DNA of 64,000 bases from Candida dubliniensis CD36 (taxonomy: Eukaryota; Ascomycota; Pichiomycetes; Serinales; Debaryomycetaceae). Of this stretch, positions 20,189 to 31,185 are shown in pieces (the first letter of the stretch is position 1; every line of letters begins with the position of its first letter). Below the pieces are notes generated by a model. It had not been told where the DNA came from, made no database searches, and saw nothing but the letters and a program-made list of their open reading frames with translations. The position numbers and the translations under genes are program-made. The DNA is taken from the NCBI RefSeq assembly GCF_000026945.1, contig NC_012862.1, positions 1,480,501-1,544,500 of the forward strand. The letters run 5' to 3'.

Positions 20189-22012
20189 GGGATCAGAACA
20201 ATAAGAACTAAAAAGCAAGTACAAAATTGAAAACAATTTCAAAGAATAAAAAACAATTCGATCATTATAAATCTTAGTAATGTAAACATATATTTAGACT
20301 AAACCCATTTTGTTCTTTTCTATAGTTGTTCGTAGATTTAAATCTTACTTGCTATTGATTAATTTTATTTAGCTTTGGAAACCCTTTGGAATTCTAATGT
20401 ACTTATTGTATTATTATAAATGCAGGTTATTTTGTGGACAGCAATCTAAGGCTAAAAATAGAAGAGAAAGAAGAAGATATTGGTAAGAAAAACAAGGTGT
20501 ATTGATGCACAACGCCTAGTTTTGGATATTCGGACAAAGCTCCATTAACGCCTTTGAACAATCTGAACCATCTTCATTTATTATATACTGGAGTAAGGTC
20601 AGGACATCGACAAAAACTAAAACCAATAGCCGTTTACATTTTTGGTACTAATGCTTTGCAACTGTGATATGGTTTGTAATTATTATCAGCAAGTTGAAGA
20701 TAGAGAAAAATAGCAACCTTTAATTGGATGAGTATGCTCTACAATACAAGGGATACGCTATATTCTGGATAAGAGATTGGAAAACATAGAAACATAGAGT
20801 GATTGCAATTGGAAATATAGTTAGCCGACGAATTATCATATATCTCCGTTCATCAAATAAAGCAATTTATAAAAAAAAAAAAAAAAAAAAAAAAGATTTC
20901 TTCCTTACTTACCCAATAGTAAAACTTTAGGATTCAACTTCTTAAACGGGATTTTGTATAAAGTACAAAAAATGTATTTGATTGTGTAATAGCGATAGGG
21001 TTTGATTTGGTTGCTTTTCAATATCTGGTTAACAATAGGAAGCTCAAAATTAGACTTTGCGTTAAGGTTATGAATCAAAATCATTCCAATTTCAATTTCA
21101 ATATTTAACAATTTATGAAATTGGGTTTTCCATAAATGAACTTGCAAATTTCACCATGATCAGTTGATTTTTTCATGGACAAATAGTATTTTCTAGGGCA
21201 CGAATAAAGGAATAACTATTACAAAAACCTAAGACTGGTTTACAGCTTTTTTATTCCGAAAAATACATGTACACTGGGTTAGTTTTATCTTGTTGAAAGT
21301 TGTCGCTAGAATACACAATATTAGTATGTAATTTGATACTACACCACCTGCTTTCTTTCTTTCAACAATACTAGAATTGGCTTTATTCGTATCTCAAAAA
21401 TTTTTGTTTTGACCAGTTGCCTATCTATGCCGTATAGTAATAAGAAATGGAAACAGAACAACTTACAGAAAAAGCTTTTGTACCTCCATGGATATTTAAA
21501 AAATGATGTTCCAAAGTCTTCAGTACTGATCCTAGAAGAACAATAAAATATACATCTTTGTACTACGGGATTCCGTACTTTAAGTAAAAAAGACAGCCAT
21601 TTTTCGGGATGAGCTTGTCGCAACCATCGGTACAACTCATTACTCCCATTTGAATCCTTAGAATCCTTAGTTTATTTCTTGTGAAGTGGACTAAAAGTCT
21701 ATAACCGCCTCAAGAAGTGGATTTATTTAGACTTCACGAGACGGCGGCGAGGTAACAGTGAAATTACTTTAGTCCTTTTTTTAAAAGAAAACTTAGCTTT
21801 CACAAACCGAAATGTTTGTTTCTGAGCTCAAACTCTGTTATTTTTTTTGGTTTTGTCTTTCAGTTGATAAAGAAGTTTAATTTCTTTTTTTTTTTGCCCC
21901 TATTTCAATTGATATAGATTCAGCAACTGTTTCAAACAAATAGTATCAAAAAGTATTTGAAATCTTTGGAGGGGCTATTTTTGTGCTAGGATTTATAATT
22001 ATGCGCGCTGCA

Positions 22013-22290
22013 TGTTGCAAAAATATGAAAATTTGTTCTTTTTTTTTTTTTCTCGATGAGAGTTTAGATATCTTCTTCTTCCTAATCCCTGCGTATCATG
22101 CTATGGCAACATTTTAGTAAAAGTCCAATATAGTTTATGTAGTCCTCTCATCTCTTTAACGTTTGTTTCTCGGAATAGAACCAATTTCATTGGTTAATAC
22201 CTATAATCTTCATTTGTGCCACACCCAATCCATCGAAATGTCACAAAACCGAACTTTCATGCTACTTTGTGTTCAGCACACTTCTCAACA
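22013..22290 (-). mobile_element. Solo LTR-like element (copia family shared with 58.46 kb)
   Basis: Read on the minus strand from 22290, the sequence begins TGTTGAGAAGTGTGCTGAAC and continues ACAAAGT, matching the LTR at 58458 at 26 of 27 positions. A GGTTTTGTG match follows further in. It ends GCAACA at 22013, giving 278 bp with TGTTG...CAACA ends. The interior has diverged strongly from the other copy. No target-site duplication is visible. It lies 235 bp upstream of the adhesin start codon, in opposite orientation. Confidence 0.65.
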
Positions 22291-22525
22291 ACTTGGGATG
22301 ATGACATTCTAACTCAATTTGCAAACTTTTATATTTCTTTTTTGGAGATTGTAAGACTTTAGTTGCTTAAGTGAATTGAATGTAAAAGCGAAGACTAAAT
22401 AAAGGCAAAATATGAAATACGATATTAAATTCTCCCCGTAAGTTTGAGTTTATAAGGAAACAATTTTCCTATTGAAATTTCGTTGACCGAATAATCCAAT
22501 TTATCAGCATCACAATTCACAAGCA

Positions 22526-25500
22526 ATGAAGGGAGTAGTACTATTACATCTTTTCTTCTATTGTGCAATAGCAACAGCCAAAACTATATCGGGAGTCTTT
22601 ACGAGTTTTAACTCTTTGACTTATGCTAATACTGGTAACTATCCATACGGGGGTCCTGGTTATCCAACATGGACTGCAGTATTAGGTTGGAGTTTGGACG
22701 GAACTGTAGCTAGTCCAAGTGATACATTCACATTGATCATGCCATGTGTTTTCAAATTTATTACCACGCAAACTTCGGTAGACTTAACTGCTAATGGTGT
22801 CAAGTATGCAACATGTACTTTCCACGCAGGGGAAGATTTTACTGCCTTTTCAAGTATGAGTTGTGTGGTAAATAATGGGTTGACTTCAAATATTAAAGCA
22901 TTTGGTACCGTAAGGATACCAATTTCATTTAATGTTGGTGGAACTGGATCTTCTGTCAATCTTCAAGATTCCAAGTGCTTTACAGCCGGAACTAACAGTG
23001 TCACCTTTACCGATGGAGATCACAAAATTTCTATTCCAGTGGATTTCCCCAAAACACCGGAATCATCTAGTGGTTTGATTAAATACTCAAGAGTTATTCC
23101 AACCCTTGATAAACTATCCAGTCTTGCAGTAGCCTCTCAGTGTACCGCTGGATATAAGTCTGGTGTGCTCGGGTTTTCTGCAACAAAGAACGATGTGACA
23201 ATTGAGTGTTCAAATGTACATGTGGGGATAACAAATGGTTTGAATAGTTGGAATATGCCGGTGTCATCAGACTCATTTTCTTATACAAAAACTTGTACTT
23301 CAAGTAGTTTTATCATTACCTATGAAAACGTTCCTGCAGGTTATCGTCCTTTTATTGATACATATGTGAAAAAAACATCAACAACATCGACCGGATTTAA
23401 TTTGAATTACACGAATTCATACGTTTGTACTGATGGCAAAAAGGGAAATGACCCACTTATTTACTTTTGGACTTCGTACACCAATAGTGATGCAGGATCC
23501 GATGGAGCTGTTGTAATTGTTACCACGAAAACAGTGACAGATTCTACAACAGCAATCACTACATTACCATTTGATCCCACGGTCGATAAAACCAAAACCA
23601 TTGAAGTTTTAGAACCTATTCCAACTACCACAATCACCACTTCATATGTTGGGGTTTCTACTTCATTTTTTACAAAGACAGCAACTATTGGGGGCACAGC
23701 AACTGTTATTGTTGATGTCCCATTTCATACAACTACCACAATCACTAACACTTGGACGGGATCAATCACCACGTCAAGTACTTATACAAATCCCACTGAA
23801 TCAGTTGATACAGTTATTGTGCAAGTTCCACTGCCAAATCCAACAGTTACAACTACTCAGTTTTGGACCGGAAGCGTTCCTACAACAGAAACTGTAACTA
23901 CTGGACCAAAAGGTACAGACTCAGTGATCATCAGAGAACCACACAACCCTACTGTAACTACAACTGAATTTTGGACAGAATCATATGCTACTACCACTAC
24001 CATCACAAACAGTCCAGAGGGCACAGACTCGGTTATTGTTAAAGAACCACACAACCCTACTGTGACTACCACCGAGTTTTGGTCAGAATCATATGCTACT
24101 ACCACTACCATCACAAACAGTCCAGAGGGCACAGACTCGGTTATTGTTAAAGAACCACACAACCCTACTGTGACTACCACCGAGTTTTGGTCAGAATCAT
24201 ATGCTACTACCACTACTATCATAAACAGTCCAGAGGGCACAGACTCGGTTATTGTTAAAGAACCACACAACCCTACTGTGACTACCACCGAGTTTTGGTC
24301 AGAATCGTATGCTACTACCACTACCATCACAAACAGTCCAGAGGGCACAGACTCGGTTATTGTTAAAGAACCACACAACCCTACTGTGACTACCACCGAG
24401 TTTTGGTCAGAATCATATGCTACTACCACTACTATCATAAACAGTCCAGAGGGCACAGACAGTGTGATTATCAGAGAACCACACAACCCTACTGTGACTA
24501 CCACCGAGTTTTGGTCAGAATCGTATGCTACTACCACTACTATCATAAACAGTCCAGAGGGCACAGACTCGGTAATTGTTAAAGAACCACACAACCCTAC
24601 TGTGACTACCACTGAATTTTGGTCAGACTCGTATGCTACTACCACTACTATCATAAACAGTCCAGAGGGCACAGACTCGGTAATTGTTAAAGAACCACAC
24701 AACCCTACTGTGACTACCACTGAATTTTGGTCAGACTCGTATGCTACTACCACTACTATCATAAACAGTCCAGAGGGCACAGACTCGGTAATTGTTAAAG
24801 AACCACACAACCCTACTGTGACTACCACTGAATTTTGGTCAGACTCGTATGCTACTACCACTACTATCATAAACAGTCCAGAGGGCACAGACTCGGTAAT
24901 TGTTAAAGAACCACACAACCCTACTGTGACTACCACCGAGTTTTGGTCAGAATCGTATGCTACTACCACTACCATCACAAACAGTCCAGAGGGCACAGAC
25001 AGTGTGATTATCAGAGAACCACACAACCCTACTGTGACTACCACCGAGTTTTGGTCAGAATCGTATGCTACTACCACTACTATCATAAACAGTCCAGAGG
25101 GCACAGACTCGGTAATTGTTAAAGAACCACACAACCCTACTGTGACTACCACTGAATTTTGGTCAGACTCGTATGCTACTACCACTACTATCATAAACAG
25201 TCCAGAGGGCACAGACTCGGTAATTGTTAAAGAACCACACAACCCTACTGTGACTACCACCGAGTTTTGGTCAGACTCGTATGCTACTACAAAGACCATT
25301 ACAGCAGGGCCACTTGGAACTGATAGTATCATTGTGCATGATCCATATGAAGAACTGTCTTCTAGTAATGCTATTGAGTCGAGTGATCTGTATGTCTCAA
25401 GTTCAGTTCAAGAACCATCTAGTCTGATTGAACAGTCATTGAGTTCTGCCGAAGAATCATCAAGTATGGTTAAAGAGTCATCTAGTTCTGATATACCATC

Positions 25501-27568
25501 ATTAAGCTCCATTCAGGTATCATCTAGTGAATTGTTTACCGTTTCCAGTTATGATAGCTACTTTCAAACTAGCACTGATACCTCAAGTTTCCTGGAATCT
25601 TCTAGTTCCCATTCAGAACTGGCTCTGTTTAGTTGGAGCTCTTTCATTGATTCACACTCCAGTCGGTCCTTAGACTCGATATCTGATACCATAAGCACAA
25701 GTCAAGAAACACCAAGCTCAAGTGAGGAATCCAGTACATCTACCACCGATAATTTAGTTTCAAGTGACACCAATTCTATTTTAAGTTTTGAAACTTCTAG
25801 CTATTACCCATCCAACTCAATTCTGCCGAGTGACGACTTTCCGCAAACTATAGCCGGGGAGTCGGATAGTCAACCAAGCTCGTTAATCACATCTACTATT
25901 GAGATTTCTAGCGATTCAGCGTCTCTTTCAAGTGACTCAACAAGCAGTTTTGGTTCATCTTATAACTGGAATTCTGATTTATCGTCCTTGTCTTCCAACG
26001 GCAAAAGTGATATTTTGACTTCGTCTAGTTCTTCTACGTTAGTTGTTCTGTCTTTTTCATTGAGTTCAACCAATTCATTTTCTTTAACATACCCACATTA
26101 TGTCAACTCAACAACATATCACACATCGCAGTCCGAAGGTTCATCTGTCGCGTCACCATCAGTTACAAATGACGATACACATACTTTGCTGGCATCTACT
26201 GACATCACATCCAATGCTGACACAGATTTTTCTACGATGACAATTTGCCGTCGTGACAATGGAGACGGCTGTATTGTAACAGATACTTCTTCGTCTGAAA
26301 TAGTCAGTGAACAGACTAGTGACGTGATGACGACTTCTAACTTTATTAGTTTTGGCACGCCAGCCTCAGAGGAACATTCTATTACTGACATTCCAAATAT
26401 TCAATCATTGCAATCAAGTGGTATGTCTTCAACTAAGACATCAGTTAGTGTGACAGACACAATAGTAAGCTCGATTTCATTATCTAGTACGTCAACCTTT
26501 TTGTCTGCTGGCAGTATTGCTTCTGATACTGACAGACTCTCAACTACCAACCTTGGTGCTGGTAGTATTACTGCTGAGTCACTGCACACAAGTACTACCT
26601 CCAACAATGAACTGTCAATTCAGGTTACAGGAGAAACACCAAGTTCAGGCCATTTGTCGGCAACATTTAGCTCTGTATCAGATATTACTACTGGACATAC
26701 TACTGTTGAAGATAATGAACCAACCACTTTTTCACCATCTTCGTCAAGTCGTTCTGAAACATTTGCTAATGACAATAGCATTTCAACAAAAGATGTTGGT
26801 GGTGAAAATACTATTAAAACTCCTCCAGCTACTGACATTGCCACAGCATCATCCTTATTGACACATTCTGCAGAAGTTTCTATTGAAATAATTAGCGAGA
26901 GTTCATTTAGCAAAGTTGCCAGCGTTCCAGTAAATACTGAAACATCCTTAAGATCAATAAATTTGTCATCAAATGTTGCTACAGAATCAAGTGAAACAGT
27001 TAAAACTGGAGCAAGTGCAGAAGCCATTTCTTCTCCACCTACATCAACTGAAAATGGACTGATCTATTCAACTGAAGAATCAAAAGTCAGTACATATCCT
27101 AACTCAGGTTCGAGTAATGACCAAATAATTGAATCTCAAGGAGCTGCTCAAACAGATTCTGTTTCAACGTTGACGGCAAACCCAGTGGCAACTTTAACTT
27201 TTGGTGTCGACTCGTCAGCAGCCGAGAATGAGTCAAGTGAAACAAAGTCAAGTGAGGAATCTAATATGAATTCAGACTCACTAAATGAAACTAACAATGG
27301 TATTAACGCTATTTTTTCAAAAGCAGAAGTTCCAAATTCTTTTATTCAGTCAGATTCCATATTGACTATGACAGCTAGTGCAACTGATGCTTCTATGAGC
27401 GGAGATGGTGCTGCTCTAAATGCACAACCAACGACTTTGGTTCAACAAATAGCAACTTCTTCCTACAACTCGCCCCTTATTTCTACATACTCCGAATCCT
27501 CTTCCGGCACTAAACAGCCTTCCTGGTTTCTTAAATTTATTGGTATTGCATTATTCTTTTCGTTGTGA
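22526..27568 (+). CDS. ALS6: Als-family GPI-anchored adhesin (ALS6 locus)
   Basis: A 1680-residue cell-wall adhesin. Residues 1-18 are a signal peptide ([19 protein letters not shown], cut near Lys19). Residues 19 to ~330 form the two Ig-like peptide-binding domains, with the conserved [13 protein letters not shown] opening and Cys residues. A Thr-rich T region (~331-437) follows, then 14 tandem 36-residue repeats (438-941), a long Ser/Thr-rich stalk, and a hydrophobic GPI-attachment tail ([16 protein letters not shown]). Als proteins bind host ligands and each other through the N-domain and amyloid-forming T region. The symbol rests on position between MMS21 and TSA1 as I remember the ALS6 locus; other ALS paralogues are similar. 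Many CTG codons in the stalk should be read as Ser. TTTATAAGG near 22450 may be the TATA element. Confidence 0.9.
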   Translation: MKGVVLLHLFFYCAIATAKTISGVFTSFNSLTYANTGNYPYGGPGYPTWTAVLGWSLDGTVASPSDTFTLIMPCVFKFITTQTSVDLTANGVKYATCTFHAGEDFTAFSSMSCVVNNGLTSNIKAFGTVRIPISFNVGGTGSSVNLQDSKCFTAGTNSVTFTDGDHKISIPVDFPKTPESSSGLIKYSRVIPTLDKLSSLAVASQCTAGYKSGVLGFSATKNDVTIECSNVHVGITNGLNSWNMPVSSDSFSYTKTCTSSSFIITYENVPAGYRPFIDTYVKKTSTTSTGFNLNYTNSYVCTDGKKGNDPLIYFWTSYTNSDAGSDGAVVIVTTKTVTDSTTAITTLPFDPTVDKTKTIEVLEPIPTTTITTSYVGVSTSFFTKTATIGGTATVIVDVPFHTTTTITNTWTGSITTSSTYTNPTESVDTVIVQVPLPNPTVTTTQFWTGSVPTTETVTTGPKGTDSVIIREPHNPTVTTTEFWTESYATTTTITNSPEGTDSVIVKEPHNPTVTTTEFWSESYATTTTITNSPEGTDSVIVKEPHNPTVTTTEFWSESYATTTTIINSPEGTDSVIVKEPHNPTVTTTEFWSESYATTTTITNSPEGTDSVIVKEPHNPTVTTTEFWSESYATTTTIINSPEGTDSVIIREPHNPTVTTTEFWSESYATTTTIINSPEGTDSVIVKEPHNPTVTTTEFWSDSYATTTTIINSPEGTDSVIVKEPHNPTVTTTEFWSDSYATTTTIINSPEGTDSVIVKEPHNPTVTTTEFWSDSYATTTTIINSPEGTDSVIVKEPHNPTVTTTEFWSESYATTTTITNSPEGTDSVIIREPHNPTVTTTEFWSESYATTTTIINSPEGTDSVIVKEPHNPTVTTTEFWSDSYATTTTIINSPEGTDSVIVKEPHNPTVTTTEFWSDSYATTKTITAGPLGTDSIIVHDPYEELSSSNAIESSDLYVSSSVQEPSSLIEQSLSSAEESSSMVKESSSSDIPSLSSIQVSSSELFTVSSYDSYFQTSTDTSSFLESSSSHSELALFSWSSFIDSHSSRSLDSISDTISTSQETPSSSEESSTSTTDNLVSSDTNSILSFETSSYYPSNSILPSDDFPQTIAGESDSQPSSLITSTIEISSDSASLSSDSTSSFGSSYNWNSDLSSLSSNGKSDILTSSSSSTLVVLSFSLSSTNSFSLTYPHYVNSTTYHTSQSEGSSVASPSVTNDDTHTLLASTDITSNADTDFSTMTICRRDNGDGCIVTDTSSSEIVSEQTSDVMTTSNFISFGTPASEEHSITDIPNIQSLQSSGMSSTKTSVSVTDTIVSSISLSSTSTFLSAGSIASDTDRLSTTNLGAGSITAESLHTSTTSNNELSIQVTGETPSSGHLSATFSSVSDITTGHTTVEDNEPTTFSPSSSSRSETFANDNSISTKDVGGENTIKTPPATDIATASSLLTHSAEVSIEIISESSFSKVASVPVNTETSLRSINLSSNVATESSETVKTGASAEAISSPPTSTENGLIYSTEESKVSTYPNSGSSNDQIIESQGAAQTDSVSTLTANPVATLTFGVDSSAAENESSETKSSEESNMNSDSLNETNNGINAIFSKAEVPNSFIQSDSILTMTASATDASMSGDGAALNAQPTTLVQQIATSSYNSPLISTYSESSSGTKQPSWFLKFIGIALFFSL
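23837..25348 (+). repeat. Adhesin tandem repeat array, 14 units of 108 bp
   Basis: Fourteen in-frame units of exactly 108 bp (36 codons), each beginning NPTVTTT and ending near EPH. Unit 1 ([16 protein letters not shown]) and unit 14 ([12 protein letters not shown]...HDPY) are degenerate edge copies; units 2-13 are nearly identical. Variation is limited to a few alternatives: SES/SDS, TITN/TIIN and VIVKEPH/VIIREPH. Their order repeats, so units 6-8 recur as units 11-13 apart from one codon difference. Each unit is rich in Thr for O-mannosylation and in beta-strand pattern. Confidence 0.97.
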
Positions 27569-28293
27569 TAATTTTCAGTGCTTTTTTTTTAGTTTCAATT
27601 TTATTCCAACAGTATTGTACCAAATCATATGGTCATTTTTCTTTTTCGTGCTTCAGAAGCGCCTACATTTGTCATTTTCGTTATTATAGATATGTTAATT
27701 ACTAGAGTTCGTGTATTTTTTGTGTATTATACTACTAGTTAAGATTTTAAGATAATTTAAAACCTTTCTATAGAATAAAGACTTCTAGCTAATAGAATCT
27801 TTTGGCACGTATTAATTAAATACAGCTATGTATAGATATAGATTTGTTCAAATTGTTAGCCGAGTTTACCTCATCAATAATCATACCTAAAGTGGCACCT
27901 ACTGTATTGAAATGACTGCTTTAAGAATTATTTGTTGAATCTGGAGTAGGCAAAGCGGCCAAAAAAACCCAATACTGTTCAAAGATCACTCCCAACTGTT
28001 GTTATATAAAATTAGCAAATCCTACAATAGCTTTGAGAAATGACAAAAAACTAAAAAGAATCGATTAAATTCAAACCCTCAAAAATGGAAATATAGTTAA
28101 AAAGAGCTCCGTAATCGGTTAATCTGTTATCTGATCAAAGAATCTGTACAATTTCATCTCTTTTCTACCCCATTCCCCCCACATGTCTCCTTGAAAAAAA
28201 AAAAAACAAGTGTATCTAAATTACTGAAGTATTCCTCGGCTCTTACATAATTTGAAATTCACTTTGTCGCCACAACACAATAGAACGTCTTGC

Positions 28294-28300
28294 TTACTAA
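28294..28300 (+). promoter_or_regulatory. Yap/Cap1-type response element upstream of TSA1
   Basis: TTACTAA is the core Yap1/Cap1 response element. It lies about 540 bp before the TSA1 ATG. Peroxiredoxin genes are standard Cap1 targets under oxidative stress. The site match is seen; occupancy is inferred. Confidence 0.45.
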
Positions 28301-28696
28301 CCCTAAGCCAAGATATCCCCTATGCCAAGTACTAATGCATTAGTTAGATTGCCATCACCTGAGCAGACAAATTAAAGATTATTGTATTCTAGGCTGAACA
28401 AGAAAAGCTCATTGATAGGCAATTACATCCACATATTCATTACAAATCACCTCGATGGACCTAGACTTTTTTTAGGTCGATATTCCTGCATAATGTCCCT
28501 ACCCATTGTAGTTTTTCACCAATGAAAAAACGCGCCACCTGCACACAGTTGTCGGAATATTAAGGAATATGTGCCACACAATTGGAGTATGAGAAATCAT
28601 ATGAAAGGCGAATAACTAGTATCAGAGACGAATCGAGCCATCGGACACAATCACCAACAACAGCTCGAGAGAAAAAAAAAAAAAACTGACATAGAG

Positions 28697-28703
28697 TATA
28701 TAA
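28697..28703 (+). promoter_or_regulatory. TATA box of TSA1
   Basis: TATATAA about 140 bp before the TSA1 start codon and followed by a T/C-rich leader, the usual layout of a strongly expressed yeast gene. Confidence 0.55.
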
Positions 28704-28839
28704 TGAATTCAATTGTACTTCCAATTGCATTTTCCTTTTCTATCTAATCCTTTTCTTTTTTTTTTTTCTTTTTGCAGTATTGCATTTTGTTTCAATCAAT
28801 TAACTAGTTTATCACCCAAATAGATACACTACTACAAAA

Positions 28840-29430
28840 ATGGCTCCAGTCGTTCAACAACCAGCTCCAGGATTCAAGAAAACCGCCGTCGTCGATGGTG
28901 TCTTCGAAGAAGTCACCTTGGAGCAATACAAGGGTAAATGGGTCTTGTTGGCCTTCATTCCTTTGGCCTTCACCTTTGTCTGCCCATCAGAAATTATTGC
29001 CTATTCCGAAGCTGTGAAGAAGTTTGCCGAAAAGGACGCACAAGTTTTGTTTGCCTCCACTGATTCCGAATACACCTGGTTGGCCTGGACCAATGTTGCC
29101 AGAAAAGACGGTGGTATTGGCAAAGTCGACTTCCCAGTTTTGGCCGACACCAACCATTCCTTGTCCAGAGACTACGGTGTTTTGATTGAAGAAGAAGGTG
29201 TTGCCTTGAGAGGTATTTTCTTGATTGACCCAAAGGGAATCTTGAGACAAATCACCATCAATGACTTGCCAGTCGGTAGATCTGTTGAAGAATCATTGAG
29301 ATTGTTGGAAGCTTTCCAATTTACTGAAAAATATGGTGAAGTTTGCCCAGCTAACTGGCACCCAGGTGATGAAACCATCAAGCCAAGCCCAGAAGCTTCC
29401 AAGGAATACTTCAACAAAGTCAACAAATAA
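28840..29430 (+). CDS. TSA1: TSA1, typical 2-Cys peroxiredoxin
   Basis: A 196-residue thioredoxin peroxidase. The peroxidatic Cys48 is in FTFVCPSEI and the resolving Cys169 in EVCPANW. The GG-G loop (GGIGK) and the C-terminal YF motif, both linked to hyperoxidation sensitivity and chaperone switching, are present. It reduces H2O2 and peroxynitrite using thioredoxin, in the cytosol, and in Candida it is also reported in the nucleus and at the hyphal surface. I found no in-frame CTG codon and codon choice is strongly biased, as expected for an abundant protein. Gly11 and an Ile at the PKGILRQ position differ from the C. albicans sequence I remember (Ser and Val), hinting at C. dubliniensis. Confidence 0.97.
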   Translation: MAPVVQQPAPGFKKTAVVDGVFEEVTLEQYKGKWVLLAFIPLAFTFVCPSEIIAYSEAVKKFAEKDAQVLFASTDSEYTWLAWTNVARKDGGIGKVDFPVLADTNHSLSRDYGVLIEEEGVALRGIFLIDPKGILRQITINDLPVGRSVEESLRLLEAFQFTEKYGEVCPANWHPGDETIKPSPEASKEYFNKVNK

Positions 29431-29654
29431 ACAGGATTTATAGATATATATGTACGTTTTTTTTTCTTTTTGCTAAATAGATTAGTGTTTCAACAAGCTT
29501 TGTTTTGTATAATTCTCAATTCTACAGTGTGCCAGTTTGATTTGAGCCTGGTTTTGACTGGAATGCAAATGCCCTTTGACATTCTCCCCTCCCAAGTATT
29601 TTCATTTTTTTTTTTGTTGTTTTGTTTTCTTGTATCAAGACAACTGAAGCCACA

Positions 29655-30197
29655 ATGACTTCTCAAGAGATTTACTTTCACCGGTTCCTAGTGAGCAAAC
29701 AGGTATTCTACAAGTCTAGGTATACATATGCGCTAGTGAACCTCAAGCCGTTGGTGCCGGGACATGTTTTGGTAGTTCCTTTGCGTACCAGTGTGTTACG
29801 ACTTGGCGACTTGTCCCCAGAGGAATCTGTCGATTACATGAACACCTTGCAGTTGGTCCACAAGTTTATACAAAAGGTTTACAAGGCCGACTCCTTGAAC
29901 CTAGCAATACAAGACGGCCCTGAGTCTGGGCAATCGGTGCCTCATTTGCATACTCACATCATCCCCAGATACAAAGGTGATGGCTACGGTGATCTGATTC
30001 ACAGCATGTTGGAGAACAAGGATCTTGACCGCGAGTACCAAGATTTCTTCCAGAGAAAGTCACACTACCAGATTGAGCAGATGACCAAAAAAAACGAACT
30101 ATCCAAAAGCGACGATGAAAGAGTAGCAAGAAGCGAGGCAGTTATGAGTGAGGAAGCCGCGTGGTTGGCCCGTGAGTTGGAAAAGTATACAGTGTAA
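29655..30197 (+). CDS. HNT2: HNT2, FHIT-type dinucleoside polyphosphate hydrolase
   Basis: A 180-residue HIT-family protein. The start is ATG 29655 (MTSQEIYFHRFLVSKQ); an upstream in-frame codon at 29622 adds residues that do not fit the family. The histidine triad is HLHTH at residues 97-101 followed by IIPR. FHIT/Hnt2 enzymes cleave diadenosine tri- and tetraphosphates to AMP plus the other nucleotide. The long variable loop and C-terminal helix after the triad match Fhit rather than Hnt1-type hydrolases. It lies 225 bp downstream of TSA1 in the same direction. Confidence 0.9.
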   Translation: MTSQEIYFHRFLVSKQVFYKSRYTYALVNLKPLVPGHVLVVPLRTSVLRLGDLSPEESVDYMNTLQLVHKFIQKVYKADSLNLAIQDGPESGQSVPHLHTHIIPRYKGDGYGDLIHSMLENKDLDREYQDFFQRKSHYQIEQMTKKNELSKSDDERVARSEAVMSEEAAWLARELEKYTV

Positions 30198-30324
30198 TCA
30201 ATTTTTATGAGAAAGCAGGTTGATCCTAACCTGAAGGATTGGTGAACGAAAAAAAAAATTAGAACAACAGAAAAAGAGCACCATAGTTCTACAATAGATA
30301 TATAGGTTCCCAGACAATAGACAA

Positions 30325-31113
30325 ATGGAATCATTAGACGAAATACAATGGAAGTCTCCTGAGTTTATACAAGAGAGAGGACTCAATACTAATAATGTCT
30401 TGGAGTACTTCTCTTTATCGCCATTCTACGACCGCACATCGAACAACCAAGTGTTGATGATGCAATTTCAGTATCAGCAGATACAGATACCGCTTGGTGT
30501 TTCGTTCCACCAATACTTTCAGTCGCGGTTGAGTGAGATGACTGGGATAGAGTTTGTTATTGCGTATACCAAAGAGCCTGATTTTTGGATTATCAGAAAA
30601 CAGAAACGACAGGACCCCCAGAACACTTTGACGCTACAAGATTACTACATAATAGGGGCAAATGTTTACCAGGCACCACGGATCTACGACGTTTTGTCGT
30701 CAAGACTCCTTGCCAGTGTTTTGTCGATAAAGAACTCGACAGACCTACTAAATGACATGACAAGCTATCATATCTCAGATGGGGGCCATTCCTATATCAA
30801 CTCCATACACGGCAGTGCCTCAAAACCGCCCCACTCATCGGCTGCGTCGAAGCCTCCGTCAACCAGTGCTGGAACAAATACAGTTACCCCGATTACTTTG
30901 ACAACACCGCTGGGTGCCACTGTTGCAAGCACGGTGTCTAATGGCATTTCAACGAGCACAGAGATTTCCAGCGGAGCGTTTGATGCGTTGTTGAATGATG
31001 TGGTGATGAGTGACGATCAATTGTACATCGATGAGATTCCCTTGCATGGTGAGGGAAGCACACTTGAGTGGCTTGGGTTAAAGGGAAATAGAGATGCGGG
31101 TATGAGTCTATGA
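30325..31113 (+). CDS. MED6: MED6, head-module subunit of Mediator
   Basis: A 262-residue protein whose N-terminal 160 residues hold the Med6 signature: LEYFSLSPFYDRTSNNQ, then a PDFWIIRKQKR strand and the YYIIGANVYQAPRIYDVLSSRL segment. The C-terminal part is Ser/Thr/Ala-rich and probably disordered, with a short acidic end. Med6 joins the Mediator head to the middle module and is needed for activated RNA polymerase II transcription. The start is the first ATG, about 130 bp after the HNT2 stop. Confidence 0.94.
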   Translation: MESLDEIQWKSPEFIQERGLNTNNVLEYFSLSPFYDRTSNNQVLMMQFQYQQIQIPLGVSFHQYFQSRLSEMTGIEFVIAYTKEPDFWIIRKQKRQDPQNTLTLQDYYIIGANVYQAPRIYDVLSSRLLASVLSIKNSTDLLNDMTSYHISDGGHSYINSIHGSASKPPHSSAASKPPSTSAGTNTVTPITLTTPLGATVASTVSNGISTSTEISSGAFDALLNDVVMSDDQLYIDEIPLHGEGSTLEWLGLKGNRDAGMSL

Positions 31114-31185
31114 GCTTGCTTTACTATTGAGGCAGCATGCAGCTATAAATATATATCTATATATATATATACGTATTTACTCTTT

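Larger units (their letters stand above)
18832..22525. other. Gene-poor region upstream of the adhesin gene
   Basis: A 3.7-kb stretch without a convincing intact gene. It contains a minus-strand decayed frame (18866-19258), a candidate LTR with 9-bp terminal inverted repeats (19690-20188), a 24-nt A run near 20871-20894, two weak minus-strand frames (20905-21147 and 21339-21635), and an LTR-like element ending 235 bp before the adhesin start (22013-22290). A GTGAAGT/ACTTCAC inverted repeat flanks 21680-21740. The region resembles a landing zone for old retroelement insertions. Confidence 0.6.
27569..28839. other. Intergenic region, adhesin 3' end and TSA1 promoter
   Basis: About 1.27 kb between the adhesin stop and TSA1. 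The right part is the TSA1 promoter with a TTACTAA site, a TATA box and a pyrimidine-rich leader near 28755-28775. No coding sequence or RNA gene was seen. Confidence 0.6.

Noticed and set aside
20905..21147. 80-codon minus-strand frame
   Set aside because: Ile/Lys/Asn-rich with no motif; typical of AT-rich non-coding DNA.
23857..25332. 491-codon open frame antisense to the adhesin repeats
   Set aside because: It is open only because the 108-bp repeat lacks stops in this frame; one repeat without a stop gives a long frame automatically. No promoter or homology is evident.
23837..25348. CRISPR-like regular repeats
   Set aside because: Units are contiguous in-frame protein repeats without spacers, in a eukaryotic genome.
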